Position numbers and translations under genes: made by a program
Shown here: piece by piece, positions 28,301 to 38,639 of the stretch
Layout: each line of letters opens with the position of its first letter
Numbering within the stretch: the first letter of the stretch is position 1
Source: Xestospongia muta
Lineage: Eukaryota; Porifera; Demospongiae; Haplosclerida; Petrosiidae
NCBI GenBank assembly: GCA_963693285.1
Contig: OY848918.1
Span: forward strand, 14,320,263-14,384,262
Length of the DNA: 64,000 bases
Reading direction: 5' to 3'
The notes under the pieces: model-generated
The model's database searches: none
Seen by the model: the letters and a program-made list of their open reading frames with translations, nothing else
What the model was told of the DNA's origin: nothing

Positions 28301-31300
28301 CTTTACTTTGGATGAACTGTTTACTAGTGATTTTTCTAATTTGCTCAATGGTATACAAGTCACCTTTAAACTATGTGCATTGAAATAGCCTTCTAATGCA
28401 GCTTTAGTACAAATTTGTAACGAGTCTTTGTATTTGCTTTGAGAAATGAGGCAGGTTAAAGTTGACAATGTTTAATAAAATGAGCCTTCAGATGAGATTA
28501 AACTTAAATAGTACTTAAATTCAGAAGGGATATAAATTCCAAACCTTTACATCTTTATATGGTCTTTGCTGTCTATGATCAACATTAGACTTGACTTGTT
28601 CTTTGGTGGTGTAGTTGCAGAGCTTGAGTCTTGTAATACAACCATGAGCACATGGTGCACAAAGAGGCACTATGGCACTAGGTGAAGCTTCAGGAGAGAC
28701 TATTTTTGGCCAATAGTTTAGCTTGTAAACTTTTGACACGGAGGTATCCAATACTTTAGCGTTTGACTTTTATATCTATGTTTTGTTTGTTTGTTTATTT
28801 TGACTCATTATATCTTTGTCAAAATTATCATTTAGTATGGACGTACAGCACTTCATGCAGCTTATTGGCGTAAAAATGATGTCATTGTAAAGATGTTAGT
28901 TAGTGCTAATTCCAACAATTTAGAAGCTGTACAGGCTGTAAGTCATATGTTATGAGTTTGTACACATTTCTATGTATTATACACCAAATCTCTTGCTCTA
29001 TATTTATAGTGCTTGTTGTATATACACTCTATGTAATTATAGCATTCACAATATATAAATATACACATATATATCCTATAAATCAAACAGGTACAGCAAT
29101 TATTAGTCAATGTTGTTTGGGTATTAGTAATAAGAACATTTCGTTGAATGAGCAGCTTTTAGTGAAGTAAGGTAATATCACATTTAGAAGTTCATACATA
29201 CTCTAAGTATAAGTTTCTATGTGAGTGTATGTACATCTTAAAATTCTGTAAGAGTATTCTGTTTTAATATTAAAAGTAAGAATTTTTACCTTTCTACTTA
29301 GGACACTTTACTTTTAGAGTCTTTAAGAAAGAGTGATTTGGAAGGTACTAAGGATGCTTTGTCCAAGGGAGCTAATATTAACATTGGAGACAAAGTATGC
29401 TGACTTGTAATTGATAGTGTTAAGTATACATACACAACTATGAGGGTTATATGGCTGATACAGGTGCTGTGATGTAAGCAAACCCAACGGCCAACAGACC
29501 CATGGGTTATTAATGTCACAGCAAAGTACATGTGCAATACAGTATGATCTAGGTTTGATTATAATGTGTTAGTAGCTTAAATAATTACCATGGAGGTTCA
29601 AAGTGATGTGACAGCCTTGTTGTATCTGATACAGCCATTTAATAATTTGAAGCAGTTGTTTGTATCATATCAACTTTAACATGTTACAGTAAACAACCTC
29701 TGCCACTTAGTGATAGTTACAGTTTGACTCAACTGATGTCATTATGTAAGCACACCACAGCCCAAGACTGTGTCTTGTTTAGACAATTATCATCTAGTCT
29801 GTATCAACAATGTCTGGCATTTCAATGTCTGTTTGTGCTTTTACATTTACATAGAATGGCCAAACTGCTTTATACATTGCATCTATGGAAGGCAATAATG
29901 AATGTGTTCAGCTTCTTCTTAATAACAATGCTAACCCTGACATTGCTAATTATGTAAGTTGTGACATGCATTTATGGTTTATTCATTAAATAAAATAAAT
30001 TTATAACCTATTGCTCTAACATTTGTTTAAACTATGTTAAAGAACTTCTCTCTCATAATTTCTGTAGTTAGAAGGAGAAATGTAGCATTTTATTGAAACA
30101 CTTTTAAGTCATTTATATATATACAAACAATCATTTGATATTTGTGCTTTTACATTTACATAGGATGGCCGAACTGCTTTATACATTGCATCTAAGGAAG
30201 GCAATAATGAATGTGTTCAGCTTCTTCTTAATAACAATGCTAACCCTGACATTGCTAATTATGTAAGTTGTGACATGCATTTATGGTTTATTCATTAAAT
30301 AAAATAAATTTATAACCTATTGCTCTAACATTTGTTTCAACTATGTTAAAGAACTTTTCTCTCATAATTTCAGTAGTTAGAAGGAAAAATGCAGCATTTT
30401 ATTGAAACACTTTTATGTCATTTATATATATACTAACAATCATTTGATATTTGTGCTTTACATTTACATAGGATGGCCAAACTGCTTTATACATTGCATC
30501 TAAGGAAGGCAATAATGAATGTGTTCAGCTTCTTCTTAAAAACAATGCTAACCCTGACATTGCCAATCATGTAAGTTGTGACAAGCATTTATGGTTTATT
30601 CATTAAATAAGATTAATATAGAACATATATTATGTCCTTAAACATTTTAACTGGCTTACTCAAAACATTATCATAGAAAGTAAGTGCATAATCAATTAGA
30701 TCTGTTTTTAGAGCTTTCTGAAAATTAGCTATGATTTCCATCAGTTTCACTCACTGTAGATACACTTCCATTAGAAAGTGAAGTGGAACAAAGTCTCTTT
30801 AAATGTAGGCTTAGATGTTTGTATATCAAGAATAAATGGATGAGTTAAGCCTTTTTTCAAAATGTCTAATTCTCATTCCTTCAGAAATATTCTACCAATG
30901 TTTTATTTGGTACAAAATTCTTATTATTGGTTTGTGACATAATAATTAACTGGCTAAAGTATGTACAAAATGCTTTCTAATTTAGGTATAAATAAAGTAA
31001 TTCTAAATGTCATGTTTTCATCTGAAATAAATAGAATGATAATTATTACAGTTTACTGGAAATACATTAATTTTTTTAGTCTGGTAATACACCCCTTCAT
31101 GCTGCTTGCCAGGGTTGTTATGGTGATGTTGTGAAATCCCTTTTGTCATCAGGAAAGGTCAATCCAATGGCTAGAAACCAATGTAATGAAACAGCAATGG
31201 AGCTTGTTTATCATGACAATGTAAATCGCTTTGTTATTTTAAAGATGTTCGAGCGATTTGAGCAATGTCGAAAAGACTTTCCTGTAGAATCCTATAGCAA

Positions 31301-34300
31301 AGTCTTTTTTTGTGGAAACACTGGTGCAGGTAAAAGTTCACTTGCAGCAGTCATTATGGAACGAGCTAAAAAGCCACCTAACTACAAGTTTGACACATCT
31401 GATCCTATTCCAGTAGATTTACGTACTGCTGGGATTAATGCACATACCTTTTCAAGTCACGAAGTGGGAAACATTGTCCTTTATGATCTTGCTGGGCATA
31501 AAGAGTATTACAGTAGTCATGCAGCAATTCTTGAAAATCTCATGCTAAGTACGCCTGCTGTTTTTGCGATACTTTCCAAGATGAACGATGATCTTCGAAC
31601 GATTGAGTATGATTTATATTACTGGTTTAATTTTATAAAGAATGCCAGTCTTCGTTTATCAAGCTCAAGGCCATCTCAAATACTTGTCATTGGAAGTCGA
31701 CTTGATGAGATGACTGATGGTTGTGAGGAAATTTCAAAAGTAGTTGCTGAAGTTGCTAAAAAAGCCAATCATTCACAAGAATATTGTGGGTTCCTACCTA
31801 TGGAATGTCACCGTCCTGGTGGAAAAGGTGTCAAGGAGTTTGTTTCTATGCTTTCTTATAGCTGCACAGCTGTACTTGATCGATCTGATAAAATTAGTTT
31901 CTACTGCCATGTTCAATTCTCGTTTTTGCAATTGCTTCGAAGCAAAGATAATATTATAGCTATTAGCCTAAGGAAGCTATGTATCACATTAAGAGAACGT
32001 GATGACCCTTCGCTTCCTTCAGAAAGGTTAGTCTTGTTGCAATTTCTAACCACTTTAAGTGACAAAGGTCTCATCTTATTCATTAAAAATGATGATGATG
32101 CACAAAGTTGGATAGTTATTGACAGAGCTGCTCTTCTCAATGAAGTCAATGGCATCCTTTTTGCTCCTAAGGAAACCAAACATGCCCATCAAGATATTGC
32201 TAGTAATACTGGCATTGTGCCTACATCTGTTCTGGAAAGATTATTTCCAAAGCATGATATTCATATGTTAATTGGGTTCCTTAGAAGTCTTCAGTTCTGT
32301 CATGTTTTAGAATCTAATACACTACAAATGTTCAAAACCAATATATCAGCTTCAACTCCTCTCCCATCAGATGAGTTGTTATTTTTTCCATCCCTTATTG
32401 ATACTACACCCCCTACAGATATTAAAATAGAAAATGGGTTGGGATGGTCCCTCTGGTGTCCTGATCACAACCAATTCCTTTCAACACGATTTCTTCATCT
32501 TCTCCTTTTTAGCCTTTCCTACATTTTTTGTTTTCCACGTTATAATAGAGCTGGAGAATTTGCTTGTGATCCACAAATTCTAATGTTAGCTCGTCGTTGT
32601 GATGTATGGACAAATGGCATTTATTGGGAGAACGATGAAGTTGAAGTTATTGTCGAGGTGACACAGCACTATCGTTGTGTTACTGTAGTTACATCAATGA
32701 ATGAAAATGAAAATAGCCGCAAAGTTTTCAACGATGTTGTTCAGGTCATATTAAAGTTGAAGAGTCAGATGCACTCATTTGAATGTGAGGAGTACCTCAT
32801 TGCCCCTAGCGATGTAGGAGAAGCTCGTAGTCTTCTCATGAATAAACGCACACTTTATAATATAAAAGATGTTGCTCGATCCGTGCTTACAAAACGTAAA
32901 GTTAAAGATGACAACAACACCAAGAACATGGGTGTTGAACAGATCGTGGGAGTTCGTGACCCTTTTCTTTGCATTGCTCCTTCAGTCACAAAAGCACTTT
33001 TCAGTGCTAAATTCTCACTTAGAGAAGACTACCGTCAACACATAGTCAATAGGTGTTCTCTTTTCTCACCACCACTCTTATCATCAAGTCACATGTCAGT
33101 AAAGGAACGTTGCAGTCAACTCAGTGTGTTTGCTGGACGTAATCCTGTGGTAAGTATACGTATACATTAGTTTGAATATCAATTGTTAATTTGTTGTACA
33201 GCATACTTATACTACATTCTAGCTGTACTGTATCATACTTGCATCACATTCATACTTTGTTCTGTCATAGGATCTTGCATATCCTCCATTAAATGAAGAC
33301 GACATAGAAACTATATCTGAGCAACTCCTCTTTAAAGGTTAGTTTATAGTGTCAATGGCTCTTAAGTATTGGTTATAGCCCACCTTTAAGGGCTGTATTG
33401 CAGATACAGTGTGCTGTGACATTTAACAAGCCTGAGAGCAACAGGTTCAAGGGTTATTTATATCACTGCATACCATCTGATCAATAGAGTTTGATTCAGG
33501 TTGGGCTATAAACATAGTGGAATGACTCCAGAGAAGCTCAAAGTGATGTTACAGCCTAGTATCTGCTGATGTCTGCATTATATTTGGAAACAGTGCTGTG
33601 ATGTCACTTTAACAAATCTGAGGTTTTCATTAACACTTTGAACTTCTATGGTATTGTTCACGTGTCTGAAATGTTAGATGACACACTTATTTTAAGTAAA
33701 TCATTAACCAGTTTCACACCGCAATTATATTACTTAACAGGTCACTTCTGTTTAAGCCATAACTACTTACTTACTAGCATATGGCACAAGACTTAACTGT
33801 GCATGCACACACACACACACACACACACACAAATATAACAAGTTTAATTATTAACACACATGCTTTACAATACCAACAATATATTAACACTTAATGAAGT
33901 CTATATAACATTCTACCATATTCATTGAAGAGGTGTGATATAATAACTACTGCAAATATGATACATGATTTTTACTTAACCTTCTTTTATAATAATCAGC
34001 TCAGTTCTTATACATTTTAGAAATTATAGTAATCTAATAGCATCAGTAAGTATGAACAATTCTCTCAGTAGATGATTTCTGTCACAAACCACAGATTTTA
34101 GCCAACATTATTGACCACAAATGATGCAATCTGATTGAGTAATTATATATACGTATAACAGTTGACAGTTTGCTTTGTGGATTATTAAAACAATAATGAT
34201 TTTTTGAAAATGTTTTGATGTAGGTGTGATGATTTGACTACTTAATCTTTGAATGCTTGAAGCTTCATGCTAGTATTCTTTCAGCATTTATATAGCTATG

Positions 34301-35396
34301 TCATAATGTATACAATGGTACCAACACTCCTGTCTTTACAAATCCTGTGTAAAGTGTGAAATTGAAATAATTAGGGAACAAGTTTGCATTTATAATTTGT
34401 TTCATTTTCTAAGGTTCATCTAGTCAGGTTGTACCTACCTAGATCATTGTAACTGTTAACAAACAAAGATAACTTAGTTTGGGAACTATCTTGCTTTCTT
34501 CTGTCTGGCATATAACATTATGATATCATATATTAACTTCATAGCAAATTAAGAACTCAAAGACTCTCTACAAGCTGGTTTTAAAAAACAACTTTGTGTT
34601 ATTACCAATTACTGCTTTTGTTTTAGAGTGTTGTCAACTACATAACATGTGATTCGAATTGTATTACTATGTGCCATTCATATCTTATGAAATACTCTGT
34701 TTTATAGTTTTTAAAGGAAAGAATGGACCCTTGTCTGATATCTAGCTCTCTGTAAAACACAGAAACTCCACCTTTCTCGTTCTGGAACCAACCATACCTT
34801 TAGAGGCTGCTAAAATAAATCAAAACCTAAAAATTTCAGTGTCATTCATTGCATCATGACCATGATTTATCTGATGAAATTAACTGTCTGTAAAAATTAA
34901 GTCTAGTGTTATGATAAATATTTTAATGCTTCTTTTTTTCATCTGTTAACATTTTCAAAGATATATTAGGAATGTACTGGTTATTTGTTAAGCACATGAA
35001 GTGCATAGATCTACTCTAATGCAAAATTAGTACTGTAGGTTTTTTATATTAAGAATTTAAAGTCTAGTATTAATTTCTCGTTATGCAGGTACTCCAGATA
35101 TTTTAAATACGGCCCCAGATAAACACGATCTACTCGAATTATTGGCTAATATCAGTCACCAATGGTATATCATTGGAACAGCTTTAAGAGTTTCCGACGA
35201 TGTTTTGAATGGTTTACAAAAGAGTCCAGAAGATAATAAATTTAAACTTATTCAGGTAATCAACACCTGGTTGACTTCCCAGCAATTGCCTATTACCTGG
35301 AAGACAGTGATCTCTGCTCTTGAGGGAAAGCTCGTTGATAACCTAGGAAAAGCTAATGAAATACGTGACCATCTAGGTCTCCCCAGACGTCAATAA
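13357..35396 (+). CDS. Ankyrin-repeat / ROCO-like GTPase / Death-domain protein (3' part, 11 exons)
   Basis: Exons by splice site and phase: 13357-13455, 17131-17229, 28836-28937, 29302-29394, 29855-29953, 30164-30262, 30472-30570, 31080-33149, 33271-33337, 35089-35396; together 1044 residues plus stop. The first seven encode one ankyrin repeat each (31-34 residues, mostly 99 bp, phase 0; e.g. DGRTALYIASKEGN). The 2070-bp exon starts with a last ankyrin repeat, then a GTPase with P-loop GNTGAGKSSL, switch-II DLAGHKEYY and GSRLDE at the NKxD position, then a COR-like segment (LLQFLTTLSDKGLILFI). The last exon is a Death domain (HQWYIIGTALRVSDDVLNGL) ending near the C terminus. Ankyrin-Roc-COR-Death is the DAPK1 order without its kinase; a kinase or further ankyrin repeats could lie left of the window. 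A cytosolic signalling or apoptosis role is inferred. The 5' end is not seen. The split of 11 exons counts the ankyrin part fused to the GTPase exon once. Confidence 0.85.
13456..16044. other. Intron sequence with an old internal duplication
   Basis: Intron of the ankyrin-ROCO gene. No exon is recognised. Two stretches, about 14185-14260 and 15055-15125, are diverged copies of each other (shared ttcttctctctt followed by ataactacaaaa/ataactataaaa and gaagactt or gagacttt). Otherwise AT-rich and featureless. Confidence 0.45.
16049..16903. mobile_element. piggyBac-like MITE with TTAA target sites
   Basis: An 855-bp element flanked on both sides by TTAA (16045-16048 and 16904-16907). Ends are inverted: left cctcgctgtgcgtgggc, right (reverse complement) cctcgctgcggtgccc, with 8 bp perfect and the rest imperfect. 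The left end also folds on itself (cctcgct ... agcgagg). TTAA duplication is the hallmark of piggyBac-type elements. No transposase is present, so it would be non-autonomous. Its base composition is visibly richer in CG than the surrounding intron. Confidence 0.65.
17378..18650 (-). other. Coding-like minus-strand stretch of unknown identity inside the intron
   Basis: Several unusually long minus-strand open segments lie end to end: 17620-17378 (80 codons) and the minus reading of about 18648-18420, which gives an open run containing LSCHQAEVKYGKYSVTMELE and NNATYSGLLICLK. Frames change between them and no intact gene can be drawn. It could be a decayed host gene copy or the 3' part of the Gypsy element lying in the same orientation. 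I do not recognise a family. Confidence 0.3.
18651..20079. other. Unassigned intron sequence, possibly the 3' part of the Gypsy remnant
   Basis: No intact frame and no clear LTR boundary is visible. The position directly downstream (in minus orientation) of the Gypsy integrase tail would suit the element's 3' end and LTR, but no matching LTR pair was found by eye. Some minus-strand fragments look protein-like near 19100-19450. Confidence 0.3.
20080..20445 (-). mobile_element. Ty3/Gypsy remnant: integrase C-terminal part
   Basis: Reading the minus strand gives broken but recognisable Gypsy integrase tail: about 20290-20220 reads NVGDDVLIQ followed by KSSTKCDLTSFH, matching the family pattern VGD-VLV ... 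K-ST-FDP-P, and about 20200-20130 reads TKTMITAV then NKKY. Stops and frame changes are frequent, so it is dead. The copia element at 20446 interrupts it; the rest of the same element resumes at 24752. Confidence 0.65.
20446..20673 (-). repeat. copia 3' LTR
   Basis: In element orientation it starts TGTTGTAGAACAGTG and ends TTAACA. It matches the LTR at 24524 except for about nine substitutions and has no gaps. The 5-bp target duplication aacat lies immediately outside. Confidence 0.94.
20674..20684 (-). other. Polypurine tract of the copia element
   Basis: On the minus strand the bases directly before the 3' LTR read TCAAGTGGGAG, the usual copia-type plus-strand primer. It abuts the LTR without a gap. 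Confidence 0.85.
20748..24497 (-). pseudogene. copia gag-pol, degenerate
   Basis: Starts at ATG 24497 just inside the 5' LTR. Order of parts: gag (24497 to about 23700) with zinc knuckle CFTCGQTGHLRRDC; aspartic protease with WIIDSGATSHMT near 23660; GAG-pre-integrase with HRRYGHLGKHQ and C-x2-C; integrase with HRDMCGP and SSDNRGEY; reverse transcriptase with NTWELVNLPEGRK near 22140 and the catalytic box YVDDLIIV near 21640; RNase H with YSDVDWAGD near 21150 and KHIDIKYHYVRD; end in ADLLTKPLPHE. Frame breaks occur near 24130, 23680, 22550, 22200, 21950 and 21560, and an in-frame stop region lies near 22160-22230, so no full polyprotein can be made. Confidence 0.92.
24510..24523 (-). other. 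Primer-binding site, initiator-tRNA anticodon-arm type
   Basis: On the minus strand the bases directly after the 5' LTR read GGTTATGAGCCCAG. The complement, CTGGGCTCATAACC, matches the anticodon arm of animal initiator tRNA-Met (CTGGGCCCATAACC) at 13 of 14 positions. Priming from the cut 5' half of this tRNA is the documented mechanism for Drosophila copia. Confidence 0.75.
24524..24751 (-). repeat. copia 5' LTR
   Basis: Partner of the LTR at 20446, same length. In minus orientation it starts TGTTGGAGAACAGTG and ends GCTAACA next to the primer site. The outside target copy is aacat. Confidence 0.94.
24752..26220 (-). mobile_element. Ty3/Gypsy remnant: gag, reverse transcriptase and integrase head
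   Basis: Minus strand, right to left. About 26220-25940: gag-like run starting ALLLYQAGQATQEIFDTI and going on to FATQLRKLAAYYKF. About 25850-25650: start of RT with LHIDKT then PFIHEKV; about 25560-25480: TVDDLIHTLNRTQYYQKL. 25412-25128: RT end with GISPYPKKAEIIYK and HQPLRELTKK. About 24950-24760: H2C2 zinc region of integrase (LGHKGHQELVKPRDY). Protease seems deleted and frames shift repeatedly. The integrase continues at 20445 on the far side of the copia insertion. It is old and dead. Confidence 0.8.
26221..28835. other. Intron sequence, probably with more Gypsy remains
   Basis: No exon is recognised. An 76-codon minus-strand open run at 28751-28521 and scattered short frames have no identified family. 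The expected 5' LTR of the Gypsy element could lie here but no repeat partner was found by eye. A good acceptor (aaaattatcatttag) ends the stretch. Confidence 0.35.
29459..29616. repeat. Dispersed repeat, copy A
   Basis: Shares with 33404-33556 the blocks gtgctgtga, gggttat, gtttgatt and caaagtgatgt-acagcc in the same order and spacing. Lies in an intron of the ankyrin-ROCO gene. Confidence 0.55.
29832..30612 (+). repeat. Tandem duplication of an ankyrin exon with its introns (about 309-bp unit)
   Basis: Exons 29855-29953, 30164-30262 and 30472-30570 are near-identical 99-bp ankyrin exons spaced 309 and 308 bp apart, and the introns between them are near-identical too (shared gtaagttgtgaca and ttgtgcttttacatttacatag). 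Protein changes are few: GQ/GR, SME/SKE, LLN/LLK and NY/NH. Splice sites are kept in all three and phase is 0, so the copies add ankyrin repeats without breaking the frame. Confidence 0.93.
33338..35088. other. Intron with dispersed repeat and (CA)n
   Basis: Between the 67-bp exon and the Death-domain exon. Holds dispersed repeat copy B (33404-33556), a (CA)n tract at 33806-33831, and a satellite-like scrap near 34250-34310 (tgcttgaagcttcatgctag). No exon is seen. Confidence 0.5.
33404..33556. repeat. Dispersed repeat, copy B (possible tRNA-derived SINE)
   Basis: Second copy of the repeat at 29459. It contains caggttcaagggtt, which resembles a tRNA B box, downstream of an A-box-like region near 33380; this suggests but does not prove a tRNA-derived SINE. 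Confidence 0.5.
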
Positions 35397-36605
35397 TTAG
35401 CTAACTAAACTACCTTATATGTACTATTAGTGCTTTATTGTTTGAAACATTTTTTACATAATACAGATATTATTATGTAACTTCCCCTCTTGCCACATTT
35501 GTTTTTTGTTGCAATAATAACATTATTTAAAGTGGGAGGGTACCAGGGAGGAGTGTATACTGCAAAATGACCACTTGATAGATTTAGCTGCAATTGTCTC
35601 GTATGTAATAACTTAAAATATGTCAATAATCTAGTGAAGTCATTTATTATCTCAATGATCCTTGTTCCATTCACTAAACTATTTTCTTGATTTTTGTATC
35701 TGTGAACACATCAATGTATTTATTATATAATATTAATATCTTATCACCAAAGAAAGCAAAATCAGTCTAAGGAAAGAAAGAAAGGAAGAAGTAAATATCA
35801 AACACATGATTATACACAATTGCTATTGTTTTTATCATTTAGTGGTTTGATGAAGTGAAACTAGCTAGTTTATAACTAATAATGGATATCTCTATAACTT
35901 AGCCTTATTGACAACACTGTTGACTACTCTAAAAATACTCCTTATTGCTTTCATCACTCCAGGGACATTAGTTAAATGATATTATTTTGACCTAATACAC
36001 TTGTAAAATCATTATGACAACAATAAAAGATAATATATCACTGGAGTAAGGACTTAACAAAGAGGTTGAGAATATAGAAACAAAGTAAGTAATAAAAGTA
36101 AGTCCTATTTTAACATATAAATAACTGTTGAAACAGGACTTAATTTTATTACTTACTTTGTTTCTGTTGTTTTTTGATGGTAGAGCTATTAGTAAAACCA
36201 GAGAGAGAGTTGGTGAATCTTGCATTAATTTTTATAAAAAGAAATCCATTAATTAAAAAAATCATTGGATAAACCAGTACTATGCTCTAAATGTACTGTA
36301 TATAAATTTTTCATTAGAAGTTACAATAGGAGTTATATTAATAATAAAATAATTACCTGAAAGTCTTTTAGTTTTTTTCCACTTTCTCTAATGATGTTTT
36401 TTATTTGCAGCTAAAAACAAAGCATGAGCATATCTTTCTTCTGATCCATACACTTGAATAGGAGCCTATACTATAAATGATAAATACTGTACATACTAGT
36501 CACAAATCACAATAGATGTCATTCTTTTGTTGGAATAAAAATCTAATGACCACATGCCATTTATTTATTAAAAATATCACCTTTATCATTAAGTAAAGGA
36601 ATATT
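35397..36605. other. Intergenic, 3' of the ankyrin-ROCO gene
   Basis: AT-rich 3' UTR and spacer. The only structure seen is the inverted repeat at 36077-36164. Confidence 0.5.
36077..36164. repeat. 30-bp inverted repeat (stem-loop)
   Basis: Left arm 36077-36106 (gaaacaaagtaagtaataaa...) pairs with right arm 36135-36164 with one mismatch in 30, around a 28-base loop. No target duplication is evident. Confidence 0.75.
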
Positions 36606-37264
36606 GTCAGTAAAAGTAAGTTGCAGTCAGCTTAGTATGTTTGCTGGATGTAATCCTTTGGTAAGTATATGTTAGTTTGATCATACAATAAATGTAATGT
36701 CATGCAACATACATTCTGTACTGCATCATACTTTACCACATTATGTACTGGATCATAATTAATAGTACTAACACAGTACAAATAGGTAATTTTGATGTTG
36801 TCATCACAACCAATATATATATTGTCTAAGAATGATGTATAAGTTAGTTAACATGTAAATTTATTCCTATTTCACTTCTTTATTGGGTAAGTTTGTTTTG
36901 CTCTTTTCTAAAACACACTAATCTAGCTAGTGTCTTGTCTAAAGAAAAAGTTTAATAATGCGTTTCAGAAGCTTATTTGTGTTGTAAGGCTAACAGCAAC
37001 AGATCTTTATAAGTTGCACTAACTCTATTCAAGTTACAATACCTGCAAAATAAGTATATAGTATATTCTGTACTTTGTCAGAGATTCTGAACCACAGACA
37101 CATGTTCTGTTAGAGTTTCTATCTTCAGTTTCTTCTAAATGGTATGAGATTGGTGGCCTACTTTGAGTTAATGATAATACTCTTGATGGCTTGCGTGCTA
37201 CAAATGATTCTCATAAAGTGAAATTGTCAAAAACACTTTAGAATTGGCTCAATAACAATGATTG
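36606..37264 (+). pseudogene. Decayed copy of the ankyrin-ROCO-Death gene 3' end
   Basis: 36606-36660 reads SVKVSCSQLSMFAGCNPL followed by a donor gtaagt, matching the end of the large exon at 33092-33149 (SVKERCSQLSVFAG). 37083-37264 matches the Death-domain exon: LLEFLSSVSSKWYEIGGLL, stop, then VNDNTLDGLRATND, with a second stop before NWLNNND. The 67-bp middle exon was not found. The piece is a tandem duplicate that has lost coding capacity. Confidence 0.75.
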
Positions 37265-37441
37265 TTTGTACATAGTATTCACATATAAACATAATTATAG
37301 TTACTGTGTTTTGGGTGGTGTGATCTGAACAAGATGATCTCTAAAGTGGTCTTTACTTCATTATGCTTTCTAGTGCTGAGTTTTTCATCTCTTAGTCATC
37401 CTGCTAAGACAAAGTGTCCTCTTCTTTGCTGTTCATGACCT

Positions 37442-38124
37442 GATAGTAAAGTCAGAGAATTGCGTCATCCATATTACTCCTGTGTTAGTTATACTGATGC
37501 ACAGATTGGTAAAGTTATATCTGAACTAGAAAAGCAAGGGTTTACTGATGATACTATCATTGTGTTGTGGGCTGATCATGGCTGGCAATTAGGAAACATA
37601 ACAAATTGTGTAAACATACTAACTTTGAAGATACTATTCATGTACCATTTCTTCTTCATGTTGCTGGTGTCATTAATATTGGTATGCATACAAAATCTTT
37701 AGTAAAACTGACTGACATCTTCCCTTCACTGACAGAACTATCAGGAATTCCAACACCACCAATGAGTTCTGAGAATAACAAACTTCATACCTGTGTAGAG
37801 AGTAATGGTGTTGAACCTCTATTGAGTAATCCTGACCAGCAATGGAAGAAAAGTGCTTTTACACAGTATCCTAGACCTGCTGGTGATCTAAAGGATATCC
37901 CAGGACATCCTCCATTTTCTCCTAATGAACATAGTAAAAATGTCATGGGTTATACAATCAGTGTAGATAAATATCATTTTACTGAGTGGTATCAATTTGA
38001 TCGTATCAATACAAAACCTGACTTCAATGTGTTATGGAGTACTGAGTTATATGACCACTCTAGTCCAGATGACCTCTATGATGAGAACAATAATGTGACT
38101 GATGAAGAACCACAGATGAAATAA
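37442..38124 (+). pseudogene. Iduronate-2-sulfatase-like, C-terminal fragment with frameshift
   Basis: Encodes the C-terminal half of a lysosomal IDS-type sulfatase: [15 protein letters not shown], metal-site DHGWQLG, then after a 2-base loss near 37595 the next frame continues [39 protein letters not shown] and MGYTISVDKYHFTEW, ending at TAA. The N-terminal half with the formylglycine cysteine (C-x-P-S-R) is absent upstream within the window, so no active enzyme could be made even without the frameshift. It could be an exon group of a longer gene only if upstream exons were missed. Confidence 0.75.
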
Positions 38125-38639
38125 GTTGTCAAGAAGTTATATCACACGCTTCAAGCAATCTGAAGGGCCATTATGCCTCCATAAGAGAGTCCATGCATAT
38201 GCCTCAATCATGGTCCTAGTAATTTCTTGCTGTTACAGTTAAAAGTTTTTCTACATTAATTATATATAGTGCCAGAACATAAATATATGTACTGCTACTT
38301 TCTCTGAAGTGATTATATAATACATAAGTCTTGATTTGAATTTTTGCCTGTAATTTTATATTCTATGGTAAAGGGTATTAAATTCTATTATCCTAGATAT
38401 ATTTTCTTTTGTTTGAGCTACTTCATCAGTTGATAGCAAACCACATATTACAATATACCCATGTTTGTGAAAGATATCTCATAGTTTATTTCCATCCTGG
38501 ATGGAGATAAGGAGCCAAGAGAGGCATAGAACAATAATGAAAAGGATAATATTACAATATTCATAATTTCTGTTTGCATTAATCAGCCATATCTCCATTT
38601 AGTTAATTAATAATTGTTATATAATTGTAAATTTATAAC

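Noticed and set aside
29724..29957. 77-codon plus-strand frame
   Set aside because: Runs through an intron and out of frame with the ankyrin exon at 29855.
31131..33170. Large frame taken as a single-exon gene starting at an internal Met
   Set aside because: The open frame continues upstream to acceptor 31079 with ankyrin sequence, and a donor at 33150 in phase with 33271 shows it is an internal exon.
33380..33450. Functional tRNA gene
   Set aside because: Only a B-box-like motif is present; a full cloverleaf cannot be drawn.
37606..38124. Independent 172-aa gene
   Set aside because: It continues the sulfatase fragment of the previous frame after a 2-base loss; the Met is not a real start.
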